Below, piece by piece: positions 8,164 through 15,653 of a stretch of 15,783 nucleotides of DNA. Position 1 is the first letter of the stretch. The number at the start of each line of letters is the position of its first letter. Below the pieces are notes generated by a model. That model ran no database searches, had not been told where the DNA came from, and saw only the letters and a program-made list of their open reading frames with translations. This DNA comes from an uncultured Sphingobium sp. (GTDB lineage Bacteria; Pseudomonadota; Alphaproteobacteria; Sphingomonadales; Sphingomonadaceae). The stretch covers positions 1 to 15,783 of the forward strand of contig CAJYHD010000085.1 of assembly GCA_913773715.1 (NCBI GenBank). The letters run 5' to 3'. The position numbers and the translations under genes are program-made.

Positions 8164-8192
8164 TTGACTAGTGACGGCGAAGCGCCTTTAGC
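8164..8192 (+). promoter_or_regulatory. Candidate promoter of the rightward operon, possibly leaderless
   Basis: TTGACT (8164-8169) is a good -35 hexamer. After a 17-base spacer comes TTTAGC (8187-8192), a weak -10. Transcription would then begin near the flippase ATG at 8199, and no Shine-Dalgarno precedes that ATG, so a leaderless mRNA is conceivable. The match of the -10 is poor and the call is tentative. The opposite promoter for the methyltransferase must lie in the same 130-base gap, but I see no convincing hexamers for it. Confidence 0.3.
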
Positions 8193-8198
8193 GCCAAC

Positions 8199-9419
8199 AT
8201 GGCCGTCTCCGTCAGCACATTGCTCAGCACCGTCAGCCTGGTCACGGTCCGATCGGCAGGTGTGGCGGCGCGCACGCTGAGCCTGCTTACGCTGTCTGCC
8301 GGGATGCCCGCCGAGCGCTTCGCGCCGTATGCCACAGCCTTTGTTCTGTCCGAAATGGCTCGTTGTGCAACCGACTTTGGACTCGACCCGGTCGTGCTGC
8401 GCCGGGCCGAGGGATTGCCGCTATCGGAGCAGCGTCCGATGTTGCGCGCTGCGCTGGCGATCCGTGGGGTTCACGGTCTGATAGCGGCGCTGATCGTGCT
8501 GATGCTGCTGATCGGCAGCTTCCCGATCGACGTGCTACTCGTAGTCGCAGGGCTACAGTTCCTGTCGCAGGGCTTGTTGCAATTGGGGCTCAACTGGCGG
8601 CAGGTAAATAATTCGGCACACCAGATCGCCCCCCTGCTACTGTGCCTGTATGCGACCATCGTCGGACTTGCTACGCTCGGTTACTTCCACCCGGCATGGG
8701 GGCGTGTCCCGTTACCAATGCTGTTGTTTGGGGAACTGGCCTTCGCGACGGTACTGCTAACACCGCTGGCTGCTCCACGTCTCACCGACCTGCGTACCGG
8801 ATATACCACGCTCGTTCCCCAGGCATTGCCGATGGCCGGGATCATGCTGTTGGCGTTCATCAACACACGAACCGACGCACTGATCGTCAACCGCTTCGCC
8901 ACACCGGCCGAGGTTGGGGAGTATCTGTATCTGGCCCGCTGGGTGGACCTGGCTCCCATGCTGGTCACCGGCGTCGCGCTTCCCCTGGTGGGCAAGGTGG
9001 GCAAGATTGGCGGGGGTGATCTGCGGCGGCGCGCAGTGCCGCTGGCGATCATGGGGGCCGGCCTGGCAATGGCGCCGTTCGTCCTCATGCAGGTCGCTGC
9101 CCTGCTCAACCCGGTCTATGCGCAGGACATTGTGCTGCGCATGCTTCTGGCCTGCATCGCGACCTGTCGCATCGCATTGTCGGTGACCACAATGCTATTG
9201 CTGGCACAATGGCGTGATCGCCTGCTGGTGCGTGCCGTAGCGGTGTCAAGCGTGCTCGTGCTGGCGCTAACCTGGACGATGGGCTCCCGATTGGGGATGC
9301 ACGGCATCGCGATCGGAGTGCTGATCGCGGAATTGGGCAATCTCTTGTTCCAGGCGGGCCTTCTGCTAGGGCGTCCGCGGTCAAAGCAGCGCATGATGTC
9401 GGGAAACGGCCATGGATGA
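8199..9419 (+). CDS. Wzx-type polysaccharide flippase (MATE/MOP superfamily)
   Basis: This 406-residue inner-membrane protein is hydrophobic throughout with about 12 potential membrane segments. SEMARCATDFGLDPVVLRR (51-69) resembles the region after TM2 in Wzx proteins, where a D-x-G-L motif and an arginine follow. A further paired segment, INTRTDALIVNRF with LYLARWVDLAPML after it, resembles the start of the second half. Wzx proteins move undecaprenyl-linked repeat units from the cytoplasmic to the periplasmic face. The protein is slightly short for the family. It leads the rightward operon with two glycosyltransferases and a Wzy-like protein, which supports the call. The ATG has no ribosome binding site in front of it. 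Confidence 0.82.
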   Translation: MAVSVSTLLSTVSLVTVRSAGVAARTLSLLTLSAGMPAERFAPYATAFVLSEMARCATDFGLDPVVLRRAEGLPLSEQRPMLRAALAIRGVHGLIAALIVLMLLIGSFPIDVLLVVAGLQFLSQGLLQLGLNWRQVNNSAHQIAPLLLCLYATIVGLATLGYFHPAWGRVPLPMLLFGELAFATVLLTPLAAPRLTDLRTGYTTLVPQALPMAGIMLLAFINTRTDALIVNRFATPAEVGEYLYLARWVDLAPMLVTGVALPLVGKVGKIGGGDLRRRAVPLAIMGAGLAMAPFVLMQVAALLNPVYAQDIVLRMLLACIATCRIALSVTTMLLLAQWRDRLLVRAVAVSSVLVLALTWTMGSRLGMHGIAIGVLIAELGNLLFQAGLLLGRPRSKQRMMSGNGHG

Positions 9420-9450
9420 TTGTCGCGCTGTTCGCATCAGTAGCGCGCAC

Positions 9451-9456
9451 AGGTGG
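9451..9456 (+). promoter_or_regulatory. Ribosome binding site that sets the glycosyltransferase start
   Basis: AGGTGG lies five bases before the GTG at 9462-9464. This favours that codon over the upstream in-frame GTG at 9453, which falls inside the site itself. Confidence 0.6.
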
Positions 9457-9461
9457 ATATC

Positions 9462-10511
9462 GTGACGAAACGCGCAACGATCCTGATTGCCGACTTCTTC
9501 GGCACCGTGAAGGAGCGCGGCATCGCGGCCTATGTGCGCGATATCGAGACGGTCGCGGCACCCGTCGCCGATACCGTGGCGCTGCGGGCGCCGCGCTGGG
9601 TCCGGCGGCTGCCCCAGGGCGTACAGAACCTACTGATGGTGCTGCACGAGCAACTGGTCGTACCGTTCCACGCGCTTCGCTTACGGCCCGACCTCATCGT
9701 CTTTCCGTATAACTCCAGTTCGTTCCTACTGTCGTTGTCGCGCCGCACCGTCTTGGTTATCCACGATCTGATCCCGTATCGCACCGGACATCGGGGCTCC
9801 GGGCTGGCATTCGCCTACGTCGCCTGCTCGACGCGCTGGCATGCGCGGTTGCGGCGCCGGATCGTGGCGGTTTCGCCGTTCACCGCGCGCACGCTGACGG
9901 CGTTGTCGCGCTTTTCGGGTAGCGAGATCGTCACCATCCCCAACTGCTTTGCCATGACCCCGGTGCTTGACCATGCCGCGATGCCACGCCCGCGCGTCAC
10001 ACTGATCTCCGGCACGGGAGCGAACAAGGCATTCACCCAGGCACTGGATCTGATGGCTGGTACCACAAGTGACCCGCACCTCGCCGGAATCACCTTCGAC
10101 GTCGTCGGGTTCGGCCCGGAACATGGACGCGCGACCGACTTGATCGAACAGGCGCGCGCAGAAGGGTTGCCCTTACCACCAATTACGGTTCACCCATTGC
10201 TGCCGCGCGCCGAGTTGGATGCCATGATCGCGGCCAATGCGGTAGTGTGGGCGCACAGCCTGGCCGAAGGGTTTGGTCGCGCAGTGGTGGAAGGGCGCGC
10301 CACCGGTCGTCCCGTGGTGATGAGCCGCCTGCCGGTGTTCCGCCCGCTACGCGATGATTATACCTTCGCTTATACCAATGGCGACAGGGCGGGATTTCGT
10401 ACCGCGCTGGCGCGCGCACTAGATGCCGCATCGTTCGTTCGACCGTACCAGCTGGTAGAGGAATTGCGCCGCGATGCCGCTGCGGGCGTGAAGGAGCTAC
10501 TCGGCCAGTGA
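9462..10511 (+). CDS. Glycosyltransferase, GT-B fold (GT4-like)
   Basis: The 349-residue cytoplasmic protein has no membrane segment. The N-terminal domain contains VLVIHDLIPYRTG (97-109), a common acceptor-domain motif of GT4 enzymes. The C-terminal domain starts with TLISGTGANKAF (180-191), and the nucleotide-sugar site EGFGRAVVEGRATGRPVV (269-286) shows the E-x7-E pattern with Glu269 and Glu277. A retaining mechanism is typical of this family. It should add one sugar of the lipid-linked repeat unit; donor and acceptor cannot be read from the sequence. It follows the flippase by 42 bases and its TGA overlaps the GTG of the next gene. Confidence 0.87.
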   Translation: MTKRATILIADFFGTVKERGIAAYVRDIETVAAPVADTVALRAPRWVRRLPQGVQNLLMVLHEQLVVPFHALRLRPDLIVFPYNSSSFLLSLSRRTVLVIHDLIPYRTGHRGSGLAFAYVACSTRWHARLRRRIVAVSPFTARTLTALSRFSGSEIVTIPNCFAMTPVLDHAAMPRPRVTLISGTGANKAFTQALDLMAGTTSDPHLAGITFDVVGFGPEHGRATDLIEQARAEGLPLPPITVHPLLPRAELDAMIAANAVVWAHSLAEGFGRAVVEGRATGRPVVMSRLPVFRPLRDDYTFAYTNGDRAGFRTALARALDAASFVRPYQLVEELRRDAAAGVKELLGQ

Positions 10512-11878
10512 ATAGCGTCAATCCCGTCGTCACCGGAGCACCCGACCGGAACCTACGCTTCTGGGTGCCAGCGCTGACGATCCCGTTCGTGACCATGGTC
10601 GGGATGCTGTTGTGGCAAGGCGATGCCGGAGGCGCTTTCCGTGTGCTCCAACTGGTATTCGGCTGGGCGGCAGTGATCCAGTTTTCGCTGGTGCTGACTA
10701 GGGTCTTCACCTGCGGGTGGTACGAATTGTTCGCCTATGTCTTGCACATGCTGGCGACCGGCGCAGCGGCGCTGACGGTCACGTTCCGTCTCGAACTGTA
10801 CCCACAAGACCTGTTGTACGACCAGTGTGCCCTGCTTGGGCTAGCCGGGCAGTTGATGATCGGAACGATGGTGCTAACCAGCCGGCCGCTCCAAACAAAG
10901 GCACAGCTCAATCCGCGTGTCCTGACCGCTTGTGCATTAGTGGTGTGCACCGCCGCGCTTGTCAAATTCGGTTATTACCTCCAATATACCGGTTTTCAGA
11001 GTGGCGCCCACCTGGAAATTTATACCGATGGCGATGCGGTTCGTGACAATTCACCAGCTCCGATCCGCATTCTGGCCGCCGGCTCGCCACTGATCGCGCT
11101 GCTGGCGATGACCCAGCCTGGTCTGCCGCGCTGGTGCCGCGTGTTAGGAATTGTGGCAGTGATGCTGGAATTCGCGATCGGCATCCGCAGCCGCCCGCTA
11201 TTCATCATCCTGTCGGCGCTATCGCTGATCCAGTATCGAGTCCACTTCACCCCCACGCGTAAATTAGTGGTGGGGATGGGCGCGGTGCTGGCGATCATCG
11301 CTATAGCGTGCATCGGCTACTTCCGCGAAAACAACTCGGTCGGGGCAGAAGAGTACTTCTGGATCATTCTAGAAAGTTTGTTCGGTATCTTCGAGGCCGG
11401 AGTATTCGGCGCTCAGATTCCTGACACCATCCCCATCATCGTCGGGCAGATCTGGCCGCTGCTCGCCCCCACCCCGCTCGGCAGTGTGGATACCGTCGCC
11501 AAGCTGCTGACATCCACCTTCACCCCAAAAGCCTATGTCGCCGGGTTTGGTTACTCCTCTGCAGCGTTGACCGAAACTGTGATGCTATTTGGACCATTGC
11601 TGTCAGGTATTTTATACCCACTGATCGTGCTTGGCATCATTCGAATGATCCGCGCCGCAGTCACCTCAGCCCACGTCTGGAAATTCCTATACGGGGCCTG
11701 CTCGCTGCCGATCGCCTTCTACATCTGGCGCGCCGAATTGTGGCAATTGGTGGTACCCGCAATCAAAGCGCTACCGTTCATCGCGATTCTGCTGTGTGCG
11801 GATGCCTATGCAAGGCTGGGCAAGCCGCGGGCGGCATTGCGCCCGCCGCCTGCCAATCAACCAGAGCCATCGGCGTGA
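10508..11878 (+). CDS. Polytopic membrane protein, Wzy-like polymerase candidate
   Basis: The 456-residue inner-membrane protein has about 11-12 hydrophobic segments, a hydrophilic loop around 160-185 and a proline-rich cytoplasmic tail. Two segments resemble divergent O-antigen polymerases: GIRSRP (225-230) with arginines beside a membrane helix, and GFGYSSAALTETVMLFGPL (346-364), the glycine/serine/glutamate pattern near the C-terminal helices. It has no Wzy_C loop like the protein at 4356-5744 and belongs to another group. It sits between two glycosyltransferase genes, with a GTGA overlap at the start and another at the end, so all three are probably translated together. An O-acetyltransferase-like or other membrane role is less likely, as no such motif is visible. 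Confidence 0.75.
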   Translation: MNSVNPVVTGAPDRNLRFWVPALTIPFVTMVGMLLWQGDAGGAFRVLQLVFGWAAVIQFSLVLTRVFTCGWYELFAYVLHMLATGAAALTVTFRLELYPQDLLYDQCALLGLAGQLMIGTMVLTSRPLQTKAQLNPRVLTACALVVCTAALVKFGYYLQYTGFQSGAHLEIYTDGDAVRDNSPAPIRILAAGSPLIALLAMTQPGLPRWCRVLGIVAVMLEFAIGIRSRPLFIILSALSLIQYRVHFTPTRKLVVGMGAVLAIIAIACIGYFRENNSVGAEEYFWIILESLFGIFEAGVFGAQIPDTIPIIVGQIWPLLAPTPLGSVDTVAKLLTSTFTPKAYVAGFGYSSAALTETVMLFGPLLSGILYPLIVLGIIRMIRAAVTSAHVWKFLYGACSLPIAFYIWRAELWQLVVPAIKALPFIAILLCADAYARLGKPRAALRPPPANQPEPSA

Positions 11879-13098
11879 TACGCAGCCGCCTTCTCGTCCT
11901 GACGCCACGCTTCCCTTATCCGGTGATCGGGGGAGATCGACTGCGCATCCATGCAATCTGTCGGGCGTTGGCACGCGATCATTCTCTAACGCTGCTATCA
12001 CTTTGCGAACGACGGCAAGATTTTGATCCCGCCTTGGTCGATGACGCCGTGTTTGACCGGATCGAGCGCATTCATCTGCCCCGCTGGCGATCAATCGTGC
12101 AAACCGCGCTAGCGATCCCCGGGCGTACGCCACTTCAGGTCGCCTATTATCGTTCGCCCGCCTTTGCGCGACGCGTGGCGGCACTACTGCCGCAGCATGA
12201 CCTGGCACTGGCGCATCTGATCCGTACCGGCGACTATTTACTTGCCAAGCGTACGATCCCAACCGTGCTGGAGATGACTGACGCAATCTCGATGAACTAT
12301 GCTCGGGTGCGCGAGCATGGCGTCAAAGGAATGCGCGCGCGCATCTATGCGCTCGAGCAGGCGCGATTGCGTGCCTATGAAGCGCAAATGCCGCGCCATT
12401 TCGACACGGTCAGCCTGATCGCGGACAGCGATGCGGCAAACCTGTGGGAAGAAAATCTGCCGTCCAATCTGGTTGTGGCGTCGAACGGTGTCGATTGCGA
12501 CGCATTGCCGTTCCAAAACCGCATAGGCAATCCGCCGGTAGCAGTATTCATCGGTAATATGCATTCAGCACAGAACATGGATGCGTGCCGGCATTTCGTA
12601 CAGGATATCCTCCCACTTGTGCCCGAGACCGTCGTTCGTGAATTTCGCGTCGTCGGAAGGATCCACGAGGGAGACGCCACGTGGTTACGCCAGCATCCAC
12701 GCGTAACAGTAACCGGAGAAGTAACGTCGATTCCAGTTGCGGTCGCCGATGCCGCAATCGGGGTATGCCCGGTGCGGATCGGTGCCGGGGTACAGAACAA
12801 GGTGCTCGAGTATATGGCGCTCGGCCTACCGACTGTATCTTCACCTGTCGGGCATGAAGGGTTGGCGGCGGTCCCATCGCGGGATCTGCTGGTCGCCGCG
12901 ACGCCAGCCGATGTCGCGACGGCGATGAAACGGATCATCGCCGACCCTGCATTGGCCACGGCGCTGGCGCATCACGCCCGGCAGTTCGTCGAGGAACGAC
13001 ACGGATGGGATGTGACACTGCGTCCGCTGACCGACCGCATCGGTGCAACAATCGCTACTTCGATCCGAACCCGGACAGCATTGTCGGCCCGGTCTTGA
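11875..13098 (+). CDS. Glycosyltransferase, GT-B fold (GT4, resembles the PEP-CTERM/EpsH-associated sugar transferase group)
   Basis: The 407-residue cytoplasmic enzyme begins with LLVLTPRFPYPVIGGDRLR (6-24), the glycine-rich acceptor-domain loop seen in exopolysaccharide GT4 proteins. Later come SNGVD (203-207), VFIGNMHSAQNMDA (224-237) and the donor site GVQNKVLEYMALGLPTVSSP (305-324) with Lys309 and Glu312. The pattern is close to sugar transferases linked to EpsH-type loci, although no exosortase gene is in view. The frame is open further upstream, but the GTG at 11875-11877 is chosen because it overlaps the preceding stop as GTGA and the domain starts at once. The last 44 bases overlap the convergent priming-transferase gene on the other strand. 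Confidence 0.9.
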   Translation: MIRSRLLVLTPRFPYPVIGGDRLRIHAICRALARDHSLTLLSLCERRQDFDPALVDDAVFDRIERIHLPRWRSIVQTALAIPGRTPLQVAYYRSPAFARRVAALLPQHDLALAHLIRTGDYLLAKRTIPTVLEMTDAISMNYARVREHGVKGMRARIYALEQARLRAYEAQMPRHFDTVSLIADSDAANLWEENLPSNLVVASNGVDCDALPFQNRIGNPPVAVFIGNMHSAQNMDACRHFVQDILPLVPETVVREFRVVGRIHEGDATWLRQHPRVTVTGEVTSIPVAVADAAIGVCPVRIGAGVQNKVLEYMALGLPTVSSPVGHEGLAAVPSRDLLVAATPADVATAMKRIIADPALATALAHHARQFVEERHGWDVTLRPLTDRIGATIATSIRTRTALSARS

Positions 13099-14347
13099 GC
13101 ACAATGAGTGTGTCGAGCCACAGAGAAAAGTTCTTGATGTAATAGAAGTCGTAGCTAAGCTTCTGGTCGATGTCGCTCAACTCAGCAACATGCCCCTGTT
13201 TTACCTGCGCCCAACCAGTAATTCCCGGTCGCACAATATGACGATAACGATAGAAGGGAATTTCATCCTCGTACCATCGCGACAAGGCCACCGCTTCGGG
13301 ACGTGGGCCAATAAAGCTCATTTCTCCGCGCAGGACGTTCAGGATTTGTGGTAGCTCGTCCAGCCGGGCGCGGCGTAAAAAGCGCCCAATTTTGGTGATC
13401 CGCACATCGTCACTTTGGGTGATTGCATCGGTGCGGGCAGCAATGTCGCAAGATAGGGCCTCACGTGGGCGCATGGTACGGAACTTGAACATCGGAAACA
13501 CATAGCCCCGATATCCCATACGCTGTTGAACAAAGAAGACAGGCCCCTTTGAGTCTAACCGGATTAGTAATCCGATTATTATCATTGGAATTAATAGTAG
13601 CGGCAATAGTATAAAAGCACCAACTACGTCACCTAATCTTTTAACGCGACGATAGGCCAAATTAGGGAGTAGCGACCCAAAACTGTTCTCTGACATATGC
13701 TCGATCGCGACACGGCCGGTCAACGATTCCCACACCTGCTTAGTATGATAGACTGGATGGCCTCGAATTGCAGCCTCGGCCAGCATCCGCTCCCACTCAC
13801 TATCATGGTCATAGCGCAAGTCGGCTACAATCGCTTCATTAGGTTTATCGGGAAGCTCCGGGCGCTCCATGGTCGTCCAGTCAACCTCGCGAATTTCGTA
13901 GAGCAAGGGAGTCGCGCCATGTGGAACAACATTAAAATGCGCCCGGCTTGAACGTTCGCGAATCAGAAAAACCGTGAAGGCTCCGATTAGCGTCGATACG
14001 AAGCTGATCGACAAGAAAATCCCTGAGTAGTTGATGCGCATACCCAGCAACACCGCGGTGAGCGCGCCGAAGACGGTGCCGAATGCCGGCAGGAGCATGC
14101 CGAAGGCACCCGTACCCGGATAAGCGGTCATCCGACGGATCAACGCAAAGCCGATGACGATCGCAATCACCGAACCGAGCACACTCGACCGGAACTGCGG
14201 CTCGTTCACAACGCCCAACCGCAGCCAGAAAGCAGTTATTGCTGCGGGCAACGCAACTCCTGCAGCCAGGAGCAGCAACAACTGGGCGATGGGAAGATCG
14301 AGAACGGTTGGACGTCGACTCGAGCGTATCGAGCGTTCAAACTGCAT
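13055..14347 (-). CDS. Undecaprenyl-phosphate sugar phosphotransferase (priming enzyme, WbaP/ExoY type)
   Basis: This 430-residue inner-membrane enzyme starts repeat-unit assembly by moving a sugar-1-phosphate onto undecaprenyl phosphate. Four N-terminal membrane segments (about 18-40, 56-71, 82-103, 108-129) are followed by a reduced soluble domain (about 145-230, including ESLTGRVAIEHMSE). The Bac_transf domain (about 234-425) has the membrane-inserted helix (240-264), KFRTM (288-292), RLDELPQ (328-334) with the catalytic Asp-Glu pair, SFIGPRPE (344-351) and RPGITGWAQV (373-382). The ATG at 14345-14347 follows AGGTG by seven bases; a GTG two codons earlier (14351-14353) is the alternative. 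It is transcribed alone, opposite to the glycosyltransferase operon. Sugar specificity (glucose or galactose are usual) is not readable. Confidence 0.93.
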   Translation of the reverse strand: MQFERSIRSSRRPTVLDLPIAQLLLLLAAGVALPAAITAFWLRLGVVNEPQFRSSVLGSVIAIVIGFALIRRMTAYPGTGAFGMLLPAFGTVFGALTAVLLGMRINYSGIFLSISFVSTLIGAFTVFLIRERSSRAHFNVVPHGATPLLYEIREVDWTTMERPELPDKPNEAIVADLRYDHDSEWERMLAEAAIRGHPVYHTKQVWESLTGRVAIEHMSENSFGSLLPNLAYRRVKRLGDVVGAFILLPLLLIPMIIIGLLIRLDSKGPVFFVQQRMGYRGYVFPMFKFRTMRPREALSCDIAARTDAITQSDDVRITKIGRFLRRARLDELPQILNVLRGEMSFIGPRPEAVALSRWYEDEIPFYRYRHIVRPGITGWAQVKQGHVAELSDIDQKLSYDFYYIKNFSLWLDTLIVLKTGPTMLSGFGSK

Positions 14348-14462
14348 CAGCACACACCTAAACTCCTCATTTAGCCGATGACACCGGGCTAAAGTGACGG
14401 CCTAAGCCGGAACGTTGGCGATCATACGCTCACCGAACCATAGCGGCCTTGCCAGAAACCCC

Positions 14463-14478
14463 GCCCGTCCTGACGGGC
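14463..14478. repeat. Perfect inverted repeat upstream of the priming-transferase gene
   Basis: GCCCGTC (14463-14469) and GACGGGC (14472-14478) are perfect complements separated by CT. There is no T-run on either side, so a terminator is unlikely. It could fold in a 5' leader of the leftward gene or bind a dimeric regulator. Confidence 0.4.
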
Positions 14479-14701
14479 AGCGTGCCAAATAGCTGAAGCG
14501 CCACACCAACGCCAGCCTGCTCGCCTACGGTAGTTAGCAGCCGATCCAGAATTCACGTCGACTAGCATATTCCAGCCGATCAACAGATTTTACACCCGGA
14601 TTGGTATGATATCCCCAGATTTGCAGATTTTTCTAAGTAACGTTTCTATTTATTATTTCTCGTAAGCTACTATATACTTGAGCCGCCATCGAATTTGTTG
14701 C

Positions 14702-14715
14702 GGCAAAATTTTGCC
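14702..14715. promoter_or_regulatory. Perfect 14-bp palindrome, operator candidate
   Basis: GGCAAAATTTTGCC reads the same on both strands. It lies at the edge of the AT-rich stretch, about 355 bases upstream of the priming-transferase start. A perfect 14-bp palindrome in an intergenic region fits the site of a dimeric regulator, but no regulator gene is in the window. The distance to the gene leaves its target open. Confidence 0.4.
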
Positions 14716-14834
14716 CTCGACTAATTAAATAAGCACTGGCGCGTTGCGAGATATCACCGAATTATTGGCACCCCGCCATGATCATCATCGTGTCCACAAT
14801 GCTATGTTGTCCTAGACGATCAGTGAGTCAAGCG

Positions 14835-14854
14835 AGGGTCAGGACCCATTGATC
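14835..14854 (+). repeat. Left terminal inverted repeat of the insertion sequence
   Basis: This 20-base stretch, beginning AGGGTCAGGACCC, matches the reverse complement of the right end with one mismatch (C for T at its 12th base). Confidence 0.85.
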
Positions 14855-14895
14855 TGAGCGTCGCGATCTGATTCAGGCTCCGTGAGGAGACCGGG

Positions 14896-15243
14896 ATGAG
14901 CGACCTGTTTTGGCGGATGGGCGAGCAGATCGAGCGGCTGCGACCGTTCTTTCCCAGAAGCCATGGCAAGCCGCGCGTCGATGATCGGCGGGTGTTGAGC
15001 GGCATCGTTTTCGTCAACCGCAACGGGCTGCGCTGGCGGGACGCACCCAGGGACTACGGCCCTCACAAGACGTTGTATAATCGGTGGAAGCGCTGGGGTG
15101 AGGCGGGTGTCTTTACCCGGATGATGGAGGGTCTGACTGCGGCGGATGCCGAGCCGAAGGCCGTCATGATCGACGCGACATATCTGGAGGCTCACCGCAC
15201 GGCCTCAAGCCTGCGGGTAAAAAAGGGGGTTCCGGCCGCCTGA
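14896..15243 (+). CDS. IS5/IS427-type transposase, first frame (OrfA)
   Basis: The 115-residue product holds the DUF4096-like N-terminal DNA-binding part: LRPFFPRSHGKPRVDDRRV, then NGLRWRDAPRDYGPHKTLYN and the first catalytic aspartate D93 in MIDATYLEAHRT. It ends shortly after the slippery site at a TGA (15241-15243), before the rest of the catalytic domain. A good ribosome binding site, GAGGAG, stands six bases before the ATG. Alone it lacks the second Asp and the Glu and may act as an inhibitor; a ribosomal -1 shift joins it to the second frame to give a 252-residue transposase. Confidence 0.9.
   Translation: MSDLFWRMGEQIERLRPFFPRSHGKPRVDDRRVLSGIVFVNRNGLRWRDAPRDYGPHKTLYNRWKRWGEAGVFTRMMEGLTAADAEPKAVMIDATYLEAHRTASSLRVKKGVPAA
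15219..15225 (+). promoter_or_regulatory. Programmed -1 ribosomal frameshift site A-AAA-AAG
   Basis: In the OrfA frame the codons read GTA AAA AAG, so the heptamer A-AAA-AAG is correctly phased for -1 slippage. G residues (15225-15229) follow at once. After the shift the frame continues as GGSGRLIGRTKGGMNTKLHA, the expected sequence of IS427 transposases, into the second frame. Confidence 0.85.
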
Positions 15244-15653
15244 TCGGGCGCACCAAGGGCGGCATGAACACCAAGCTGCATGCCATCGCCGACGCGAACG
15301 GCCGCCCGTTGAGCTTCTTCATGACCGCCGGCCAAGTCAGCGACTACACAGGTGCGGCGGCGCTGCTCGACGACTTGCCCAAGGCGCAGTGGCTTCTCGG
15401 CGACCGCGGCTACGACGCCGATTGGTTCAGAGACGCTCTCCAGGTCAAGGGCATCCAGCCTTGCATCCCAGGTCGCAGATCGCGCAATGAGTCGGTCAGA
15501 TACAACAAGCGCCGCTACCGGTGCCGCAGCCGCATCGAGATCATGTTCAGCCGCCTCAAGGACTGGCGGCGCGTTGCCACCCGTCACGATCGCTGTCCCA
15601 CGGCCGTCTTCTCTGCCCTTGCCTTCGCTGCCACCGTCATCTTCTGGCTGTGA
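15225..15653 (+). CDS. IS5/IS427-type transposase, second frame (OrfB, made by -1 frameshift)
   Basis: These 142 residues complete the DDE catalytic domain: TKGGMNTKLHA, the second aspartate in LLGDRGYDADWF (D170 of the fused protein) and the glutamate in RSRIEIMFSRLKDWRR (E215). The fused product cuts and rejoins DNA at the element's ends. An internal ATG at 15264 exists, but independent translation is unlikely because no ribosome binding site precedes it. The stop TGA (15651-15653) overlaps the right inverted repeat. Confidence 0.88.
   Translation, partial: GGSGRLIGRTKGGMNTKLHAIADANGRPLSFFMTAGQVSDYTGAAALLDDLPKAQWLLGDRGYDADWFRDALQVKGIQPCIPGRRSRNESVRYNKRRYRCRSRIEIMFSRLKDWRRVATRHDRCPTAVFSALAFAATVIFWL

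Larger units (their letters stand above)
14348..14836. other. Noncoding region between the priming-transferase gene and the insertion sequence
   Basis: About 490 bases without a credible gene. The part next to the transferase (to about 14570) has ordinary composition and an inverted repeat. The part 14581-14700 is 64% A+T by count, the most AT-rich stretch noticed in the window, and includes TATATA-like sequences, three copies of CAGATTT (14584, 14616, 14624) and a palindrome at 14702-14715. It must hold the promoter of the leftward priming gene, but I cannot place convincing -35/-10 hexamers. A decayed gene is possible in the GC-richer part; nothing recognisable remains. Confidence 0.6.

Noticed and set aside
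9106..9561. Minus-strand open frame opposite the end of the flippase and start of the glycosyltransferase
   Set aside because: Arg/Pro/Ser-rich shadow spanning two real genes, with no motif or ribosome binding site.
11740..11874. Upstream extension of the second glycosyltransferase by 45 residues
   Set aside because: It would overlap the Wzy-like gene deeply, while the GTGA junction at 11875 and the immediate start of the glycosyltransferase fold fit a short start.
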